Assembly: GCF_000269985.1 (NCBI RefSeq)
Contig: NC_016109.1
Location: forward strand, 5,208,001 to 5,272,000
DNA length: 64,000 bases
Direction: 5' to 3'
Source of the DNA: Kitasatospora setae KM-6054
Lineage (GTDB): Bacteria; Actinomycetota; Actinomycetes; Streptomycetales; Streptomycetaceae
The notes below the pieces were generated by a model. It had not been told where the DNA came from. It saw only the letters and a list, made by a program, of their open reading frames with translations, and made no database searches. The translations under genes were made by a program, and so were the position numbers. This document shows positions 35,241-44,435 of the stretch, in pieces (position 1 is the first letter of the stretch; every line of letters starts with the position of its first letter).

Positions 35241-36785
35241 TCAAGCCGGGCTGCCGCCGCTGGCTCTCCACTCGAGCGCCTCGGGCACCTCGGTGAATTC
35301 GACCAGGTGCTGTCCGACGTATTCCTGCAGGGCGTCCCGGACTTCCGCGGGGCTGACGTAGAAGAACTCGCGTCGGGTGTTGACCTGGTTGACCCGGCGG
35401 TCCGCGAAGTGCTGGTGGAGTTTGGTCTCCAGGCCGACGGCGTCGTCGCTGAAGATGAGCGCGTGGACGTCGAAGCGGAACGGCACGGATGCGCCGCTGA
35501 GCTCGTAGATGCGGTCCAGGGGTTCGAGTCGGCGGGTCAGACCGATCTTGACCATGTGTTCGCCGAAGGCACCCACATTGGAGATGACGTAGACGTAGCC
35601 GGTGCGGATGTTCGCCGCCCGGGCCTCCACGCTGCGCAGGGCGGACTCGATGTCGGCGAGCCTGCTCTCCAGGTCCAGGACACCCTGCGGGTCGCCACGC
35701 TCACGCAGCCGCCGCAGAGCCGTCTGGACGTGGTCGTGCTCCTTGTCCAACTTCTCGCGTTCGCGGTCGAACTCGCGTTGCGCCCGCTCCTCCTCGCGCT
35801 GGCGGGCCCGTGCTTCGCGCTGGGCTTCCTTCTCCTCGTCCTTCTTCTGCAGGTAGTCGGCGGTCAGCGTCAACTCGCGTACGCGGGCGTCGTGGTAGCC
35901 GTCCGCAATGCGGATCTGCATGGTGGCGCCCAGCTTGGCGATGGTCTCGCGGGTCTTGTAGAGACGGTCGACCAACGGGCCGACGCGGTACGGGCGCATG
36001 GTGCGCACCGCTTGGTCGGCCTCGGCGTTGTAGGCGCGCAGCATCAGCTTGGAGAAGTCCCGCACCATCTTCCTGCCCTCGCGCTGCGACCCGTTGACGG
36101 TCCACTGCGAGACGGACCGCACCGCCTGCCCCGCGCGCACCATCTCCTTGATCTCCGCCCGCAGCGAGTCCAGGCGGGTGCGATAGGCGACCGCGTCCTG
36201 CAGCGGGTGCCGGTAGTCGTACACCCCGACCTGCTGCAACAGGGCGGCGTCCTCGGTCACCACGATCTGCGCCTGGGCCTCGGTCAGACGGTTCCGCACC
36301 TCGGACAGGTCCTGCTGGGCCCGCTCCAGTTCCTTCCGCGCCCTGCCCGCTTCCTTGAGGATGGCCTGCATCTCGGCGGTCTCCCGGCGTACCGCGTCGC
36401 GGGCCTCCAAGCGAAGCCCGCGGGCGTCCTCCTCGGCCTCCGCCCGGATGCTTTCGGCCTCGGCCCGGGCCAGGACCACTGCCCGCACCGCCTCCAGGGC
36501 GTCCGGGCCCTGCGTCCGAGCGATCCACTCGCGCAACTGGGCCAGCTCGTCGTCCGCCCGCCCGCGACGTCGGCCGAAGAGCTTCGGGCGGGCACCCCGG
36601 TCTTCGAAACCCGGTGGTGGAGCCGGTCGGCTGACCGCCGACACTCCGGGGTCCTCGGAGATCCACAGCTGCCAGCCGTCAGGCGGCGCCGGCCAGGACG
36701 GGTCGGGCCGCCAGTCAGCCGGGGGAGTCCAACCGGTGGGAGCGGGAGGCCAGTTCGGGGGCGGGTTGAAGCGCAGGCTCGCCAC
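35241..36785 (-). CDS. DUF4041 protein with C-terminal T5orf172 (GIY-YIG superfamily) domain
   Basis: The 514-aa protein starts with a Pro/Trp-rich segment (NPPPNWPPAPTGWTPP). A long coiled coil occupies about residues 95-210. DUF4041 follows (ALLQQVGVYDYRHPL), then a second coiled coil. The T5orf172/Mug113 domain (about 405-500) includes GYVYVISNVGAFGEHMVKIG and LETKLHQHFADRR. Such proteins occur in phages and genomic islands and are thought to be nucleic-acid-linked. It is the first gene of the accessory island at 35.2-40 kb. The GTG at 36785 is inferred from the start of the conserved sequence. Confidence 0.85.
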   Translation of the reverse strand: MASLRFNPPPNWPPAPTGWTPPADWRPDPSWPAPPDGWQLWISEDPGVSAVSRPAPPPGFEDRGARPKLFGRRRGRADDELAQLREWIARTQGPDALEAVRAVVLARAEAESIRAEAEEDARGLRLEARDAVRRETAEMQAILKEAGRARKELERAQQDLSEVRNRLTEAQAQIVVTEDAALLQQVGVYDYRHPLQDAVAYRTRLDSLRAEIKEMVRAGQAVRSVSQWTVNGSQREGRKMVRDFSKLMLRAYNAEADQAVRTMRPYRVGPLVDRLYKTRETIAKLGATMQIRIADGYHDARVRELTLTADYLQKKDEEKEAQREARARQREEERAQREFDREREKLDKEHDHVQTALRRLRERGDPQGVLDLESRLADIESALRSVEARAANIRTGYVYVISNVGAFGEHMVKIGLTRRLEPLDRIYELSGASVPFRFDVHALIFSDDAVGLETKLHQHFADRRVNQVNTRREFFYVSPAEVRDALQEYVGQHLVEFTEVPEALEWRASGGSPA

Positions 36786-37190
36786 AGTGGCTCCTGGGGC
36801 GCGAGGGACAGGGCGCGCACGACCGTGCACGCAACCGCATGTGGTGGAAGCGGCGCAGCGCGTCGCCGACGAAGGGCACGACTGTTCCGAACCACTGCCA
36901 CCCATGATGCGGCGCACCCTCCGCCCACGGCCATCGGAGCCGTCCCGGGCCTCCAGTGCGGAACCTTCGGTCCTCGGGCGCACCCGCCGCGAGCCGGGTA
37001 CCGCGCCCGGCTCGCGGCGGGTCACTGCTGCCAGTGACTTCACACAACCAGGTGGTTCTGGCCTGGCATTTTTCCGAATAGTGCCGGCATGGACACGTAT
37101 GGTGATCGGCTCGGGGCTTAGCCGCCTGGGCTGAAGACCAGCTAACCGTCCCGTTCCGAGGCCGACCGGTCACGCGTCCGGAGAGCGGGG
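36786..37190. other. 405-bp intergenic region with two hairpins
   Basis: No gene is seen. CCCGCCGCGAGCCGGG (36983-36998) pairs exactly with CCCGGCTCGCGGCGGG (37006-37021). The next bases GTCACTG...CAGTGAC (37021-37038) form a second small dyad. That second segment is nearly repeated at 38091-38120. Confidence 0.6.
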
Positions 37191-37757
37191 TCAGATCACG
37201 CTGAGGTCGATCTCGACGGCGAACGGGACGGCCGTCCTGATCGCGCCCGTGAACACGTCCGCGTCGCGGTAGGACCGGCTCGCGGGGTCGAGGACGTAGG
37301 TGCAGACGAGAGGGACGCCGTTGGCGGTCTGCTCGATCCGCCAGTAGAAGGCGATGCCGGCCTGGGCGTACTGATCCGCCTTCACGATGCGGTCGGTGGT
37401 CTCCGACCCCGATGACACGACCTCGACGACCAGGAGGACGTGCTCCGGGCGGGTAGGCGTGATGTCGATGGTCTCGGCCCGGTAGACCACGACATCGGGC
37501 CGCCGGTTGGTGAGCGGCACGTCCTGCAGGCGGACGTCGAAGTCCGTGTCGGCGTTCCAGTCCGGACCGGCGGCCGCATCCAGGGCGTTCGCCAGGATCC
37601 GGGCCAGGCGGTTGTGCCGATTGGAGGCGCGCGGGCTCACGACGACCATCCCGTCCACGATCTCGATGCCCGCGCACTGCTCCTCGGACCAGGAGCCGTA
37701 CTCGTCAGCGGTGATCGGGTGGTGCATCCACTGGGGAGCGACCATCTCGGCGGTCAT
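37191..37757 (-). CDS. Uma2-family (DUF820) PD-(D/E)XK nuclease-like protein
   Basis: The 188-aa protein has the Uma2 fold: YEL-like entry GIEIVDGMVVV, HNRLARILANAL, the catalytic RPDVVVY and LVVEVVSSGSETTDRIVKADQYAQAGI with the ExV plus Lys. It is a predicted restriction-endonuclease-like protein; Uma2 genes are very common in streptomycetes and their substrate is unknown. The ATG at 37757 has GGAGGTG seven bases upstream. It lies in the accessory island just before the broken DUF255 fragment. Confidence 0.85.
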   Translation of the reverse strand: MTAEMVAPQWMHHPITADEYGSWSEEQCAGIEIVDGMVVVSPRASNRHNRLARILANALDAAAGPDWNADTDFDVRLQDVPLTNRRPDVVVYRAETIDITPTRPEHVLLVVEVVSSGSETTDRIVKADQYAQAGIAFYWRIEQTANGVPLVCTYVLDPASRSYRDADVFTGAIRTAVPFAVEIDLSVI

Positions 37758-37960
37758 CGGCGCACCTCCGCTGGGTGGACTCGACGGGCTCGATCCTGCT
37801 CGGCCCAGCGTACTGTTCTGCGGCCCGGGGATACTGCTCTGTGGATCGGACTGTCCAGCCGTGCCAGCGTGTTGTCGTCAAGACGCGCGGGTCAGGGCGC
37901 CCTGTCTCGCGCTCCGTACTCGCGCTGCAGCCGAACCATGCTGCGGAGCACGGGTATCGC

Positions 37961-38107
37961 CGCCTCGCTGATGCCACGTCGCCCTATCTCCAGCAGCACG
38001 CCGACAACCCCGTCGACTGGTGGGAGTGGTCACCGGAGGCGTTCGCGGAGGCGGAGCGGCGGCGGGGGGGGGGGGGGGGGTACGCGGCGTGTCACTGGTG
38101 CCAGTGA
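37961..38107 (+). pseudogene. Broken 5' fragment of the thioredoxin-domain (DUF255) gene
   Basis: The stretch reads [20 protein letters not shown] and continues to ACHWCQ and a stop, copying the first about 50 codons of the intact gene at 40002. Codons before 37994 differ synonymously, but 37994-38062 is identical over 69 bp to 40044-40112. The code for GVPVLLSV is replaced by a run of about 17 G (38064-38080). It has no upstream start with good support, so it is probably a non-functional remnant of duplication or recombination, or an assembly artefact. Confidence 0.8.
37994..38062 (+). repeat. 69-bp direct repeat, left copy
   Basis: Identical to 40044-40112. A further 27-bp identity (38077-38103 versus 40136-40162) continues on the other side of the G run. 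The two copies flank the VapBC and GIY-YIG genes. Confidence 0.9.
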
Positions 38108-38134
38108 ACTCACTAACCCAGTAGTCGGCGGTGC

Positions 38135-38542
38135 TTACACGTCTCTGATGATCACGCGCTTCCCGCAGAGCTTCGACCAGTCGTCCCGGTCGGAGGTCAG
38201 AACGATCACGGGGGCCGGGACACGGAGCGCGAGCGCGGCTACGAGGGCGTCAATCGCGTACTTGTGCCCGTGCAGCCCGCCTGCGTCCTGAAGCAGCGCT
38301 ACTGCGGTCAGGGAGTCCTCCTGGCTGACCGGTTCCACCCGCAGCCGGGATAGCACCCACTTCAAGCGCGCCAGATCGGTCTTCCCCCGTGCGGCTTCAA
38401 CGATGGTCAGCGCAGACACGAGGACGGGAACTCCGACCTGCCGGGATGCCTCGATGCGAGCCGCCATCCCGCGGTCGTTGCGCAGGAGCAGGGAGAGCGC
38501 CTCGGAGTCGAGCACCAGTGAGCGGGCCGGCTGCTCCTTCAC
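38135..38542 (-). CDS. VapC-type PIN-domain toxin
   Basis: The 135-aa PIN-domain protein carries the acidic residues of the ribonuclease site: Asp in VLDSEALSLLL, Glu in IVEAARG, Asp in KYAIDALVAALAL and Asp in TSDRDDW. VapC toxins cut tRNA or rRNA in the absence of the antitoxin. The start ATG overlaps the stop of the antitoxin gene by four bases (ATGA), which is the standard layout. It is located in the accessory island. Confidence 0.9.
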   Translation of the reverse strand: MKEQPARSLVLDSEALSLLLRNDRGMAARIEASRQVGVPVLVSALTIVEAARGKTDLARLKWVLSRLRVEPVSQEDSLTAVALLQDAGGLHGHKYAIDALVAALALRVPAPVIVLTSDRDDWSKLCGKRVIIRDV

Positions 38543-38811
38543 GCAGCGCCCCGTTCGGCATTCTCGGCGTTCTCGTCTCCGAAGAGCTCGCGACGTGCGG
38601 CTTCGACCTCCTGCTCCGTGAGCGCGCCGTGCTCCTCCTCGTGGGCCGCGACGATCTCGGCGAGCCCGTCCATGGCGAGCTGGTGCCTGACGGCCTCGGT
38701 GATGTAGCTGGACAGGCCGCGTCGGCCGGCTCGAGAGCGGAGCTCACTGACCAGCTCGGTGGGCATGGACACGGAGATGTTCTCGGTGGTGCCAGCTCGG
38801 GTCGGCTTCAT
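38539..38811 (-). CDS. VapB-type ribbon-helix-helix antitoxin
   Basis: The 90-aa protein begins with a ribbon-helix-helix segment (ENISVSMPTELVSELRSRAG) that binds DNA and represses its own promoter, followed by LSSYITEAVRHQL. A helical acidic C-terminus (EEEHGALTEQEVEAARREL) should bind and block the PIN toxin encoded directly downstream. The two genes form a type II toxin-antitoxin operon. Confidence 0.9.
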   Translation of the reverse strand: MKPTRAGTTENISVSMPTELVSELRSRAGRRGLSSYITEAVRHQLAMDGLAEIVAAHEEEHGALTEQEVEAARRELFGDENAENAERGAA

Positions 38812-38894
38812 GCTCAGATTCTAGGACAACCTCTATTACACCGTGAGGATCACGCGCGGAGCAGGGGGGTGCGTACAGGGACTCCGAGCTGTGT

Positions 38895-39839
38895 GTGAGC
38901 CTTGTCGACATGCCAGGGAAAGATCACGCCAGAGAGTTCTACACAGTCGAGCTGGTTGACGGTGCTGCTGCTGGGTTGCGCCGGGTCACTCGCCGGGGCT
39001 GGACCGGACATGTCTTGGCCTTTCCACGGCTGGCATACCGCGAAGTCCGCGAGCGTGGTGAGCTGGCGCGCCCTGGTGTCTACGTCCTGGTCGGTCCCAA
39101 CGGCGACAGCCTCGCCAAGCCGCACCGCTTGTACATCGGCCGAAGCGATTCCCTGCAGACCCGCATGAATGGCTATCAGACGGCCAAGGCGAAGGACTTC
39201 TGGAGCTACACCTTCGTTCTGACGAGCACGGGCGACCACCCTCTCAGCACTGCGGTGACTGCTGTCCTTGAGGGAGAACTGATCGCGCTGGTCCGCAGAA
39301 TCGGGCGGGCCGTCATCAACACCAACCAGCCGCATCCGCTCGCACTGGATCCGCAGGATGCCCATTTTCTGGGGGAGTACCGCCAGCACGCCCTCGCGAT
39401 CATGCTGCTGCAGGGAGCCACTTACTTCGATGAGGAACTGAGTGCGCATCCTGTACCTGTGGACCCGGCCGGCGCGGGCCCTTCGCGGCACACGTACCAC
39501 CTGAAGACGAAGGCGAAGCTGGCCTTTGCGAGTGGCTACGAGAGCTCGCACGGCTTCACCGTTTTGGAGGGTTCCTTCGCGCGCAGGGAGGTCGCCGACT
39601 CCATGCCCAAGGCTTCTCTCAGGCTTCGCGAACAGCTCCTGGAGGAGAAGGTGCTGGTCATTGAGGACGACAAGCGCCTGCGGTTGACACAGGCATACAC
39701 CTTCACTCACCCGTCCCCGGCTGCCAGCGTGATGACGGGGTACAGCGTCAACGGGGTGGACAGATGGAAGGACGACGACGGCTGTTCCCTGGCGGACGTG
39801 CGCAAGGCTGAGACGCAGGCCGCCACCGAGAGCCCATGA
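38895..39839 (+). CDS. GIY-YIG nuclease-like protein with DUF4357
   Basis: The 314-aa protein has a GIY-YIG core at about residues 55-150 (GVYVLVGPNG then LYIGRSDSLQTRMNGY, with TAVLEGELI as the Glu helix). The C-terminal DUF4357 includes FTVLEGSFARREV and VMTGYSVNGVDRWKDDDG. Members occur in mobile elements and defence islands and their targets are mostly unknown. The base composition is less GC-rich than its neighbours, which fits recent transfer. A GTG at 38895 and an ATG at 38910 are both possible; neither has a clear ribosome binding site. Confidence 0.85.
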   Translation: MSLVDMPGKDHAREFYTVELVDGAAAGLRRVTRRGWTGHVLAFPRLAYREVRERGELARPGVYVLVGPNGDSLAKPHRLYIGRSDSLQTRMNGYQTAKAKDFWSYTFVLTSTGDHPLSTAVTAVLEGELIALVRRIGRAVINTNQPHPLALDPQDAHFLGEYRQHALAIMLLQGATYFDEELSAHPVPVDPAGAGPSRHTYHLKTKAKLAFASGYESSHGFTVLEGSFARREVADSMPKASLRLREQLLEEKVLVIEDDKRLRLTQAYTFTHPSPAASVMTGYSVNGVDRWKDDDGCSLADVRKAETQAATESP

Positions 39840-40001
39840 GAGCCGAGTGCGTGCTCTTCGGGCAGTGAGCCTGCATCGAAGTGTGGCGGAGCGCTGTGCT
39901 GACCGGGGACTTCGCCGCGTGGGCAAGAGCGGACCAGGGACAGGACGGTCTGGTTGTGCCGCGGGCAGGTTTCGTCACTCTCGTGCGCGAGGATGGGGGG
40001 C

Positions 40002-42065
40002 ATGCCGAACCGTCTCGCGGACGCGACCTCGCCGTACCTGCTTCAGCACGCCGACAACCCCGTCGACTGGTGGGAGTGGTCACCGGAGGCGTTCGCGGAG
40101 GCGGAGCGGCGGGGGGTGCCGGTGCTGCTGTCCGTGGGGTACGCGGCGTGTCACTGGTGCCACGTGATGGCGCACGAGTCGTTCGAGGACGAGGGGACGG
40201 CGGGGTTCCTGAACGAGCGGTTCGTGGCGGTGAAGGTCGACCGGGAGGAGCGGCCGGACGTCGACGCGGTGTACATGGAGGCCGTGCAGGCGGCGACGGG
40301 GCAGGGCGGGTGGCCGATGACGGTGTTCCTGACGCCGGAGAAGGAGCCGTTCTACTTCGGGACGTACTTCCCGCCGGAGCCGAGGCACGGGATGCCCTCG
40401 TTCCGGCAGGTGCTGGAGGGGGTGGACAAGGCGTGGACGGGGCGGCGGGCCGAGGTCGGGGAGGTGGCGGGGCGGATCAGTCGGGACCTGGCGGAGCGGG
40501 CCTCGGTGTACGCGGTGGGGAGCGGGGTCGCCGGGGTGCCGGGGGAGGGTGAACTGGGCGCGGCTGTCGCGGAGTTGGCGAAGTCGTACGACGAGCGGCG
40601 GGGCGGGTTCGGCGGGGCGCCGAAGTTCCCGCCGTCGATGGTGCTGGAGTTCCTGCTGCGGCACCACGCGCGGACCGGGTCGGCGGCGGCGCTGCGGATG
40701 GCCGGGCGGACCTGCGAGGCGATGGCGCGCGGCGGGATCCACGACCAGCTCGGCGGCGGCTTCGCCCGGTACGCGGTGGACGCGACCTGGACGGTGCCGC
40801 ACTTCGAGAAAATGTGTTACGACAACGCGCTGCTGCTGCGGGTCTACCTGCACCTGTGGCGGGCCACCGGGGAGGAGCGGGCCCGCCGCGTCGCGCTGAG
40901 CACCGCCGACTTCCTGCTGCGCGAACTGCGCACCCCCGAGGGCGGGTTCGCCTCCGCGCTGGACGCCGACTCGCTGGACGAGGCGACCGGGAGGACCGCC
41001 GAGGGCGCCTACTACGCGTGGACGCCCGAGCAGTTGGAGCGGGTGCTCGGGGCGGCGGACGCCGGCTACGCGGCCGAGCTGTTCGGCGTCACCGCCAACG
41101 GCACGTTCGAGCACGGCAGTTCGGTGCTGCAACTGCTCGCCGACCCGGAGGACCGGGACCGGTACGAGAGCGTCCGGGCGAAGCTGTTCGAGGCGCGCTC
41201 GCACCGGCCCGCCCCCGCCCGGGACGACAAGGTGGTGGCGGCCTGGAACGGCCTGGCGATCGCCGCGCTCGCCGAGGCCGGCGCGCTGCTGGAGCGCCCC
41301 GAGCTGGTCGAGGCCGCCGAGCGGGCCGCCGACCTGCTGATCGCCGTCCACCTCACCCCGGACGGGCGGCTGCTGCGCACCTCGCGGGACGGCCGGGCCG
41401 GCGCCAACGCGGGCGTGCTGGAGGACTACGCGGACACCGCCGAGGGCTTCCTCGCGCTGTACGCCGTCACCGGGGAGAGCTCCTGGCTGCAACTGGCCGG
41501 CGAACTGCTCGACCTGGTGCTGCGGCACTTCACCGACGAGGCGTCCGGCGCGCTGTACGACACCGCGGACGACGCCGAGCAGCTGATCCGCCGCCCGCAG
41601 GACCCCACCGACAACGCCACCCCGTCCGGCTGGACCGCCGCCGCCGGCGCCCTGCTCACGTACGCCGCCTACACCGGCTCGGACCGCCACCGCACCGCCG
41701 CCGAACGGGCGCTCGGCATCGTCTCGACCCTCGGCACCCGCGCCCCCCGGTTCACCGGCTGGGGCCTGGCCGTCGCCGAGGCGCTGCTCGACGGCCCCCG
41801 CGAGGTCGCCGTCGTCGGCGCCCCCGACGACCCCGCCCGCGCCGCGCTGCACCTGGCCGCGCTGCGGGCCACCGCGCCCGGCGCGGTGGTCGCCGTCGGC
41901 GAGCCCGGCGACACCGAGGTGCCGCTGCTCGCCGACCGCCCGCTGCTGGACGGCCGTCCCGCCGCCTACGTCTGCCGGCACTTCGCCTGCGAGCGCCCGA
42001 CCGCGGACGCCGCCGACCTGGCCGACCGGCTGCGCGGCGGGAAGGACGCGGCGGCCGAGGGATAA
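40002..42065 (+). CDS. Thioredoxin-domain protein (DUF255, YyaL type)
   Basis: The 687-aa cytoplasmic protein begins with a thioredoxin-like domain (about residues 1-160) holding CHWC in [17 protein letters not shown], followed by an (alpha/alpha)6 glycosidase-like barrel (for example [20 protein letters not shown]). This is the widely conserved DUF255/N-acylglucosamine-2-epimerase-like family of unknown function. The ATG at 40002 follows GGATGGGGGGC. Its first codons are partly duplicated upstream at 37961-38107 and 69 bp are identical between the copies. Confidence 0.92.
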   Translation: MPNRLADATSPYLLQHADNPVDWWEWSPEAFAEAERRGVPVLLSVGYAACHWCHVMAHESFEDEGTAGFLNERFVAVKVDREERPDVDAVYMEAVQAATGQGGWPMTVFLTPEKEPFYFGTYFPPEPRHGMPSFRQVLEGVDKAWTGRRAEVGEVAGRISRDLAERASVYAVGSGVAGVPGEGELGAAVAELAKSYDERRGGFGGAPKFPPSMVLEFLLRHHARTGSAAALRMAGRTCEAMARGGIHDQLGGGFARYAVDATWTVPHFEKMCYDNALLLRVYLHLWRATGEERARRVALSTADFLLRELRTPEGGFASALDADSLDEATGRTAEGAYYAWTPEQLERVLGAADAGYAAELFGVTANGTFEHGSSVLQLLADPEDRDRYESVRAKLFEARSHRPAPARDDKVVAAWNGLAIAALAEAGALLERPELVEAAERAADLLIAVHLTPDGRLLRTSRDGRAGANAGVLEDYADTAEGFLALYAVTGESSWLQLAGELLDLVLRHFTDEASGALYDTADDAEQLIRRPQDPTDNATPSGWTAAAGALLTYAAYTGSDRHRTAAERALGIVSTLGTRAPRFTGWGLAVAEALLDGPREVAVVGAPDDPARAALHLAALRATAPGAVVAVGEPGDTEVPLLADRPLLDGRPAAYVCRHFACERPTADAADLADRLRGGKDAAAEG
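40044..40112 (+). repeat. 69-bp direct repeat, right copy
   Basis: This is inside the intact thioredoxin-domain gene and identical to 37994-38062. Confidence 0.9.
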
Positions 42066-42104
42066 CCGCTGGTGGCGGGCGGGGGCGGTGGGGGACGATG
42101 GGGC

Positions 42105-43001
42105 ATGGTCTGGACCCTCACCACCTCGCTGGACGAATTCCGCGCCGCGGCGGGCGAGTTCCTCGCGGCCGACCCCGCCGAGAACACCGTGCTGCTCACC
42201 ATCGTCGACCGCGTCGAACGGGACGGCCCGCTCGTCTACGGCGACACCCCGCCGCGCTACGGCTGGTGGCGCGAGCCGGACGGCACCGTCACCGGCGCCA
42301 CCCTGCGCACCCCGCCGTACGGGCAGCGCCTCGGGCGGATGACCACCGACGCGGCCGGAGAGCTGGCCCGGCTGCTCGCCACCGAGCCCGGGCCTGGGCC
42401 CGCGCCCGGTCAGCCCGGTCAGCCCGGTCAGCCCGGGGAGCTCGGGGACGTCGGCGGCGGGCGGGAGGTCGCGCTGGCCTTCGCGGCCGCCTGGGAGCGG
42501 CAGACCGGCCGCGGGTGGTTCATCGAGTCGGACGAACGGCTGTACCGGCTCGGCGAGTTGACGCCCCCGCCGGCGCCGCCCGCCGGGCGGTCCAGGCTGG
42601 CCTCGGCGGCCGACCGGGAACTGCTCGGCCGCTGGCTCGCCGCCTTCTGCGTCGAGGCCGGGGTGCGCGGCCCCGACGACCCGCTGCTCGAAGCCGACCA
42701 GCGGATCGCCGCCGGCACCCTGCTGCTCTGGGAGGACGCGGACGGACGGGTCGTCTCGATGGCCGGCGCGAGCCCGGCCGTCGCCGGGATGTCCCGGATC
42801 GGGCCGGTCTACACGCCCCGGGAGCGGCGCGGCCGCGGCTACGCCAGCGCGCTGACGGCCGCGGCCTCCGCCCACGCGCGGGCCGGCGGCGCGGCGGAGG
42901 TGCTGCTCTACACCGACCTGGCCAACCCCACCAGCAACGCGATCTACCAGCGGATCGGGTACGTCCCGGTGGGGGACTCGGCGCACGTGGCCTTCCGGTA
43001 G
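42105..43001 (+). CDS. GNAT-family N-acetyltransferase
   Basis: The 298-aa protein has a GNAT fold in its C-terminal half, with [21 protein letters not shown] as the acetyl-CoA binding motif A and [16 protein letters not shown] as motif B. The N-terminal half ([21 protein letters not shown]) is a family-specific lid. Substrates are not known. A short tandem run of Gly-Gln-Pro (42409-42437) marks the linker near residue 105. It starts 39 bp after the preceding gene. Confidence 0.85.
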   Translation: MVWTLTTSLDEFRAAAGEFLAADPAENTVLLTIVDRVERDGPLVYGDTPPRYGWWREPDGTVTGATLRTPPYGQRLGRMTTDAAGELARLLATEPGPGPAPGQPGQPGQPGELGDVGGGREVALAFAAAWERQTGRGWFIESDERLYRLGELTPPPAPPAGRSRLASAADRELLGRWLAAFCVEAGVRGPDDPLLEADQRIAAGTLLLWEDADGRVVSMAGASPAVAGMSRIGPVYTPRERRGRGYASALTAAASAHARAGGAAEVLLYTDLANPTSNAIYQRIGYVPVGDSAHVAFR

Positions 43002-43079
43002 GGGAGGGGCGCCGCCCGGCCGTACCGGCCACCGCGGGTCAGGGTCCCGTCGCGTCGTTCCGCGCGGCGGGGCCCTTTC

Positions 43080-43634
43080 TCATGCCCGCCGGTAGCCCGG
43101 GTGGATGCCCGGGGTGAGGCCCTGCTGGGCGGCGACCCGGGTGAGCAGGGCGGTGAGCCGGGCGTGCTCCTCGGGGGTGAGGGCCTGGGTGAGGTCCCGT
43201 TCGTGGGTGAGGGCGGTGTCGCGGAGGCGGCCGAGCAGGGCCAGGCCCCGGTCGGTGAGGTGCAGGGCGTAGAGGCGGCGGTCCTCGGTGTTGCGGCGGC
43301 GTTCGATCAGGCCGCGCTGCTCCAGTCCGTCGGCGAAGGGGACGAAGCGGCTGGGCGGCATGCCCAGGGCGTCGGCGAGTTCGCGCTGGCTGCGGCCCGG
43401 CTGCTGGACGAGCAGGCGGAGCAGGCCGGCCTGGGCGGGGGTGAGGTCGAGTTCGGCGATCCGCTGGGCGAAGCGCTCGGCGGCGTACGCGCCGAGCTGG
43501 GCGAGCAGGAAGGCGGCGCCGCCACCGGGCCGACCGCCGCCGGGGGTGCCGGGATCGCCGCCGGGGGTGCCGGGGTCGTGGGCGTCGCCGGGGGTGTCTT
43601 CGCCGTGCCAGGGCTGCTCGCGATCCGTACTCAT
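43080..43634 (-). CDS. MarR-family transcriptional regulator, long Gly/Pro-rich N-terminus
   Basis: The 184-aa regulator has a disordered N-terminus with repeated DPGTPGG followed by a MarR winged helix ([23 protein letters not shown] and [20 protein letters not shown]). It is divergent from the membrane protein and SDR genes and likely controls them through the dyad in between. The ATG at 43634 is preferred. Confidence 0.88.
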   Translation of the reverse strand: MSTDREQPWHGEDTPGDAHDPGTPGGDPGTPGGGRPGGGAAFLLAQLGAYAAERFAQRIAELDLTPAQAGLLRLLVQQPGRSQRELADALGMPPSRFVPFADGLEQRGLIERRRNTEDRRLYALHLTDRGLALLGRLRDTALTHERDLTQALTPEEHARLTALLTRVAAQQGLTPGIHPGYRRA

Positions 43635-43651
43635 GGGGACATCGTAGCCGT

Positions 43652-43680
43652 TTGACAATCGTTCCACAGTGTAATCATTA
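43652..43680 (+). promoter_or_regulatory. Promoter and candidate MarR operator
   Basis: TTGACA at 43652-43657 is a consensus -35 box. TAATCATTA (43672-43680) is a perfect 9-bp dyad overlapping the expected -10 region, 40 bp before the start of the membrane-protein gene and between the divergent genes. Confidence 0.65.
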
Positions 43681-43719
43681 TCGTGAGTACATCGATTCGG
43701 CAGGACCCACGGAGGAACC

Positions 43720-44430
43720 ATGAGTGCCAGCACTCCGCCCCGAGCCGCCGCGCCCGGCGCCCGGCGCCCGCAGAGCGGGCCGCCGCTGCTCGCGCCCGCG
43801 GTCGCCGTCGCCGCGCTGACGGTCGCGTACACGGCGGTCAACCGGGCGACGCCGCACCCGGACGCCACCGGCGCCGAGGTGGTCAGGTACGCGCAGGAGC
43901 ACGGCGGCGCCGCCCGGCTGGGCGGGTTGCTGCTGCTGGCCGCCGCGGTGCCGCTGGCGCTGTGCGCGGCGGTGCTCTACCGGCGGCTGCGGGCGCTCGG
44001 GATCACCGCGCCGGGCTCGGCGATCACGCTGGTCGGCGGGGTGCTGGCGGCGGTCGCGCTGGTGCTGTCGGCGGCCGGCGCGTGGGCGTCCGGCCGGCTG
44101 CCGGCGGACGCGCCGCCCGCGCTCGGCCGGGCGCTGGCGGACGTGTCGTTCCTGGCCGGCGGCCCCGCGTTCGCGGCCGGGTTCGGACTGCTGGCCGCCG
44201 GGGTGTCGGTCTCCGCGCTGCTGGCCGGGCTGCTGCCGCGCGCGGTGACCTGGTCGGGCCTGGTGGTGGCCGCCGCCGGGATGCTCTCGCTGCTCGCCCT
44301 GGTGGCGGACGGCTTCATGTACCTGCTGCCGGTGGTCCGGTTCGGCGGGCTGGTGTGGCTGCTGTTCGCCGCCGCGCTGCTGCCGCTCACCCGTCGGCAC
44401 TCCAACCGTAGTGACAACCAGGGGAGTTGA
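43720..44430 (+). CDS. Multi-pass membrane protein
   Basis: The 236-aa protein has an Ala/Pro-rich N-terminus and about six transmembrane helices (for example LLAPAVAVAALTVAY, LGGLLLLAAAVPLAL). No family is certain; it resembles small DUF4386-like proteins only loosely. GGAGG seven bases upstream fixes the ATG at 43720. Its stop precedes the SDR start by five bases, so the two form an operon divergent from a MarR regulator. Confidence 0.8.
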   Translation: MSASTPPRAAAPGARRPQSGPPLLAPAVAVAALTVAYTAVNRATPHPDATGAEVVRYAQEHGGAARLGGLLLLAAAVPLALCAAVLYRRLRALGITAPGSAITLVGGVLAAVALVLSAAGAWASGRLPADAPPALGRALADVSFLAGGPAFAAGFGLLAAGVSVSALLAGLLPRAVTWSGLVVAAAGMLSLLALVADGFMYLLPVVRFGGLVWLLFAAALLPLTRRHSNRSDNQGS

Positions 44431-44435
44431 TCGTC

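Noticed and set aside
36983-37021. Hairpin as an inverted repeat of an insertion sequence
   Set aside because: No transposase gene and no matching distant copy were found in the window.
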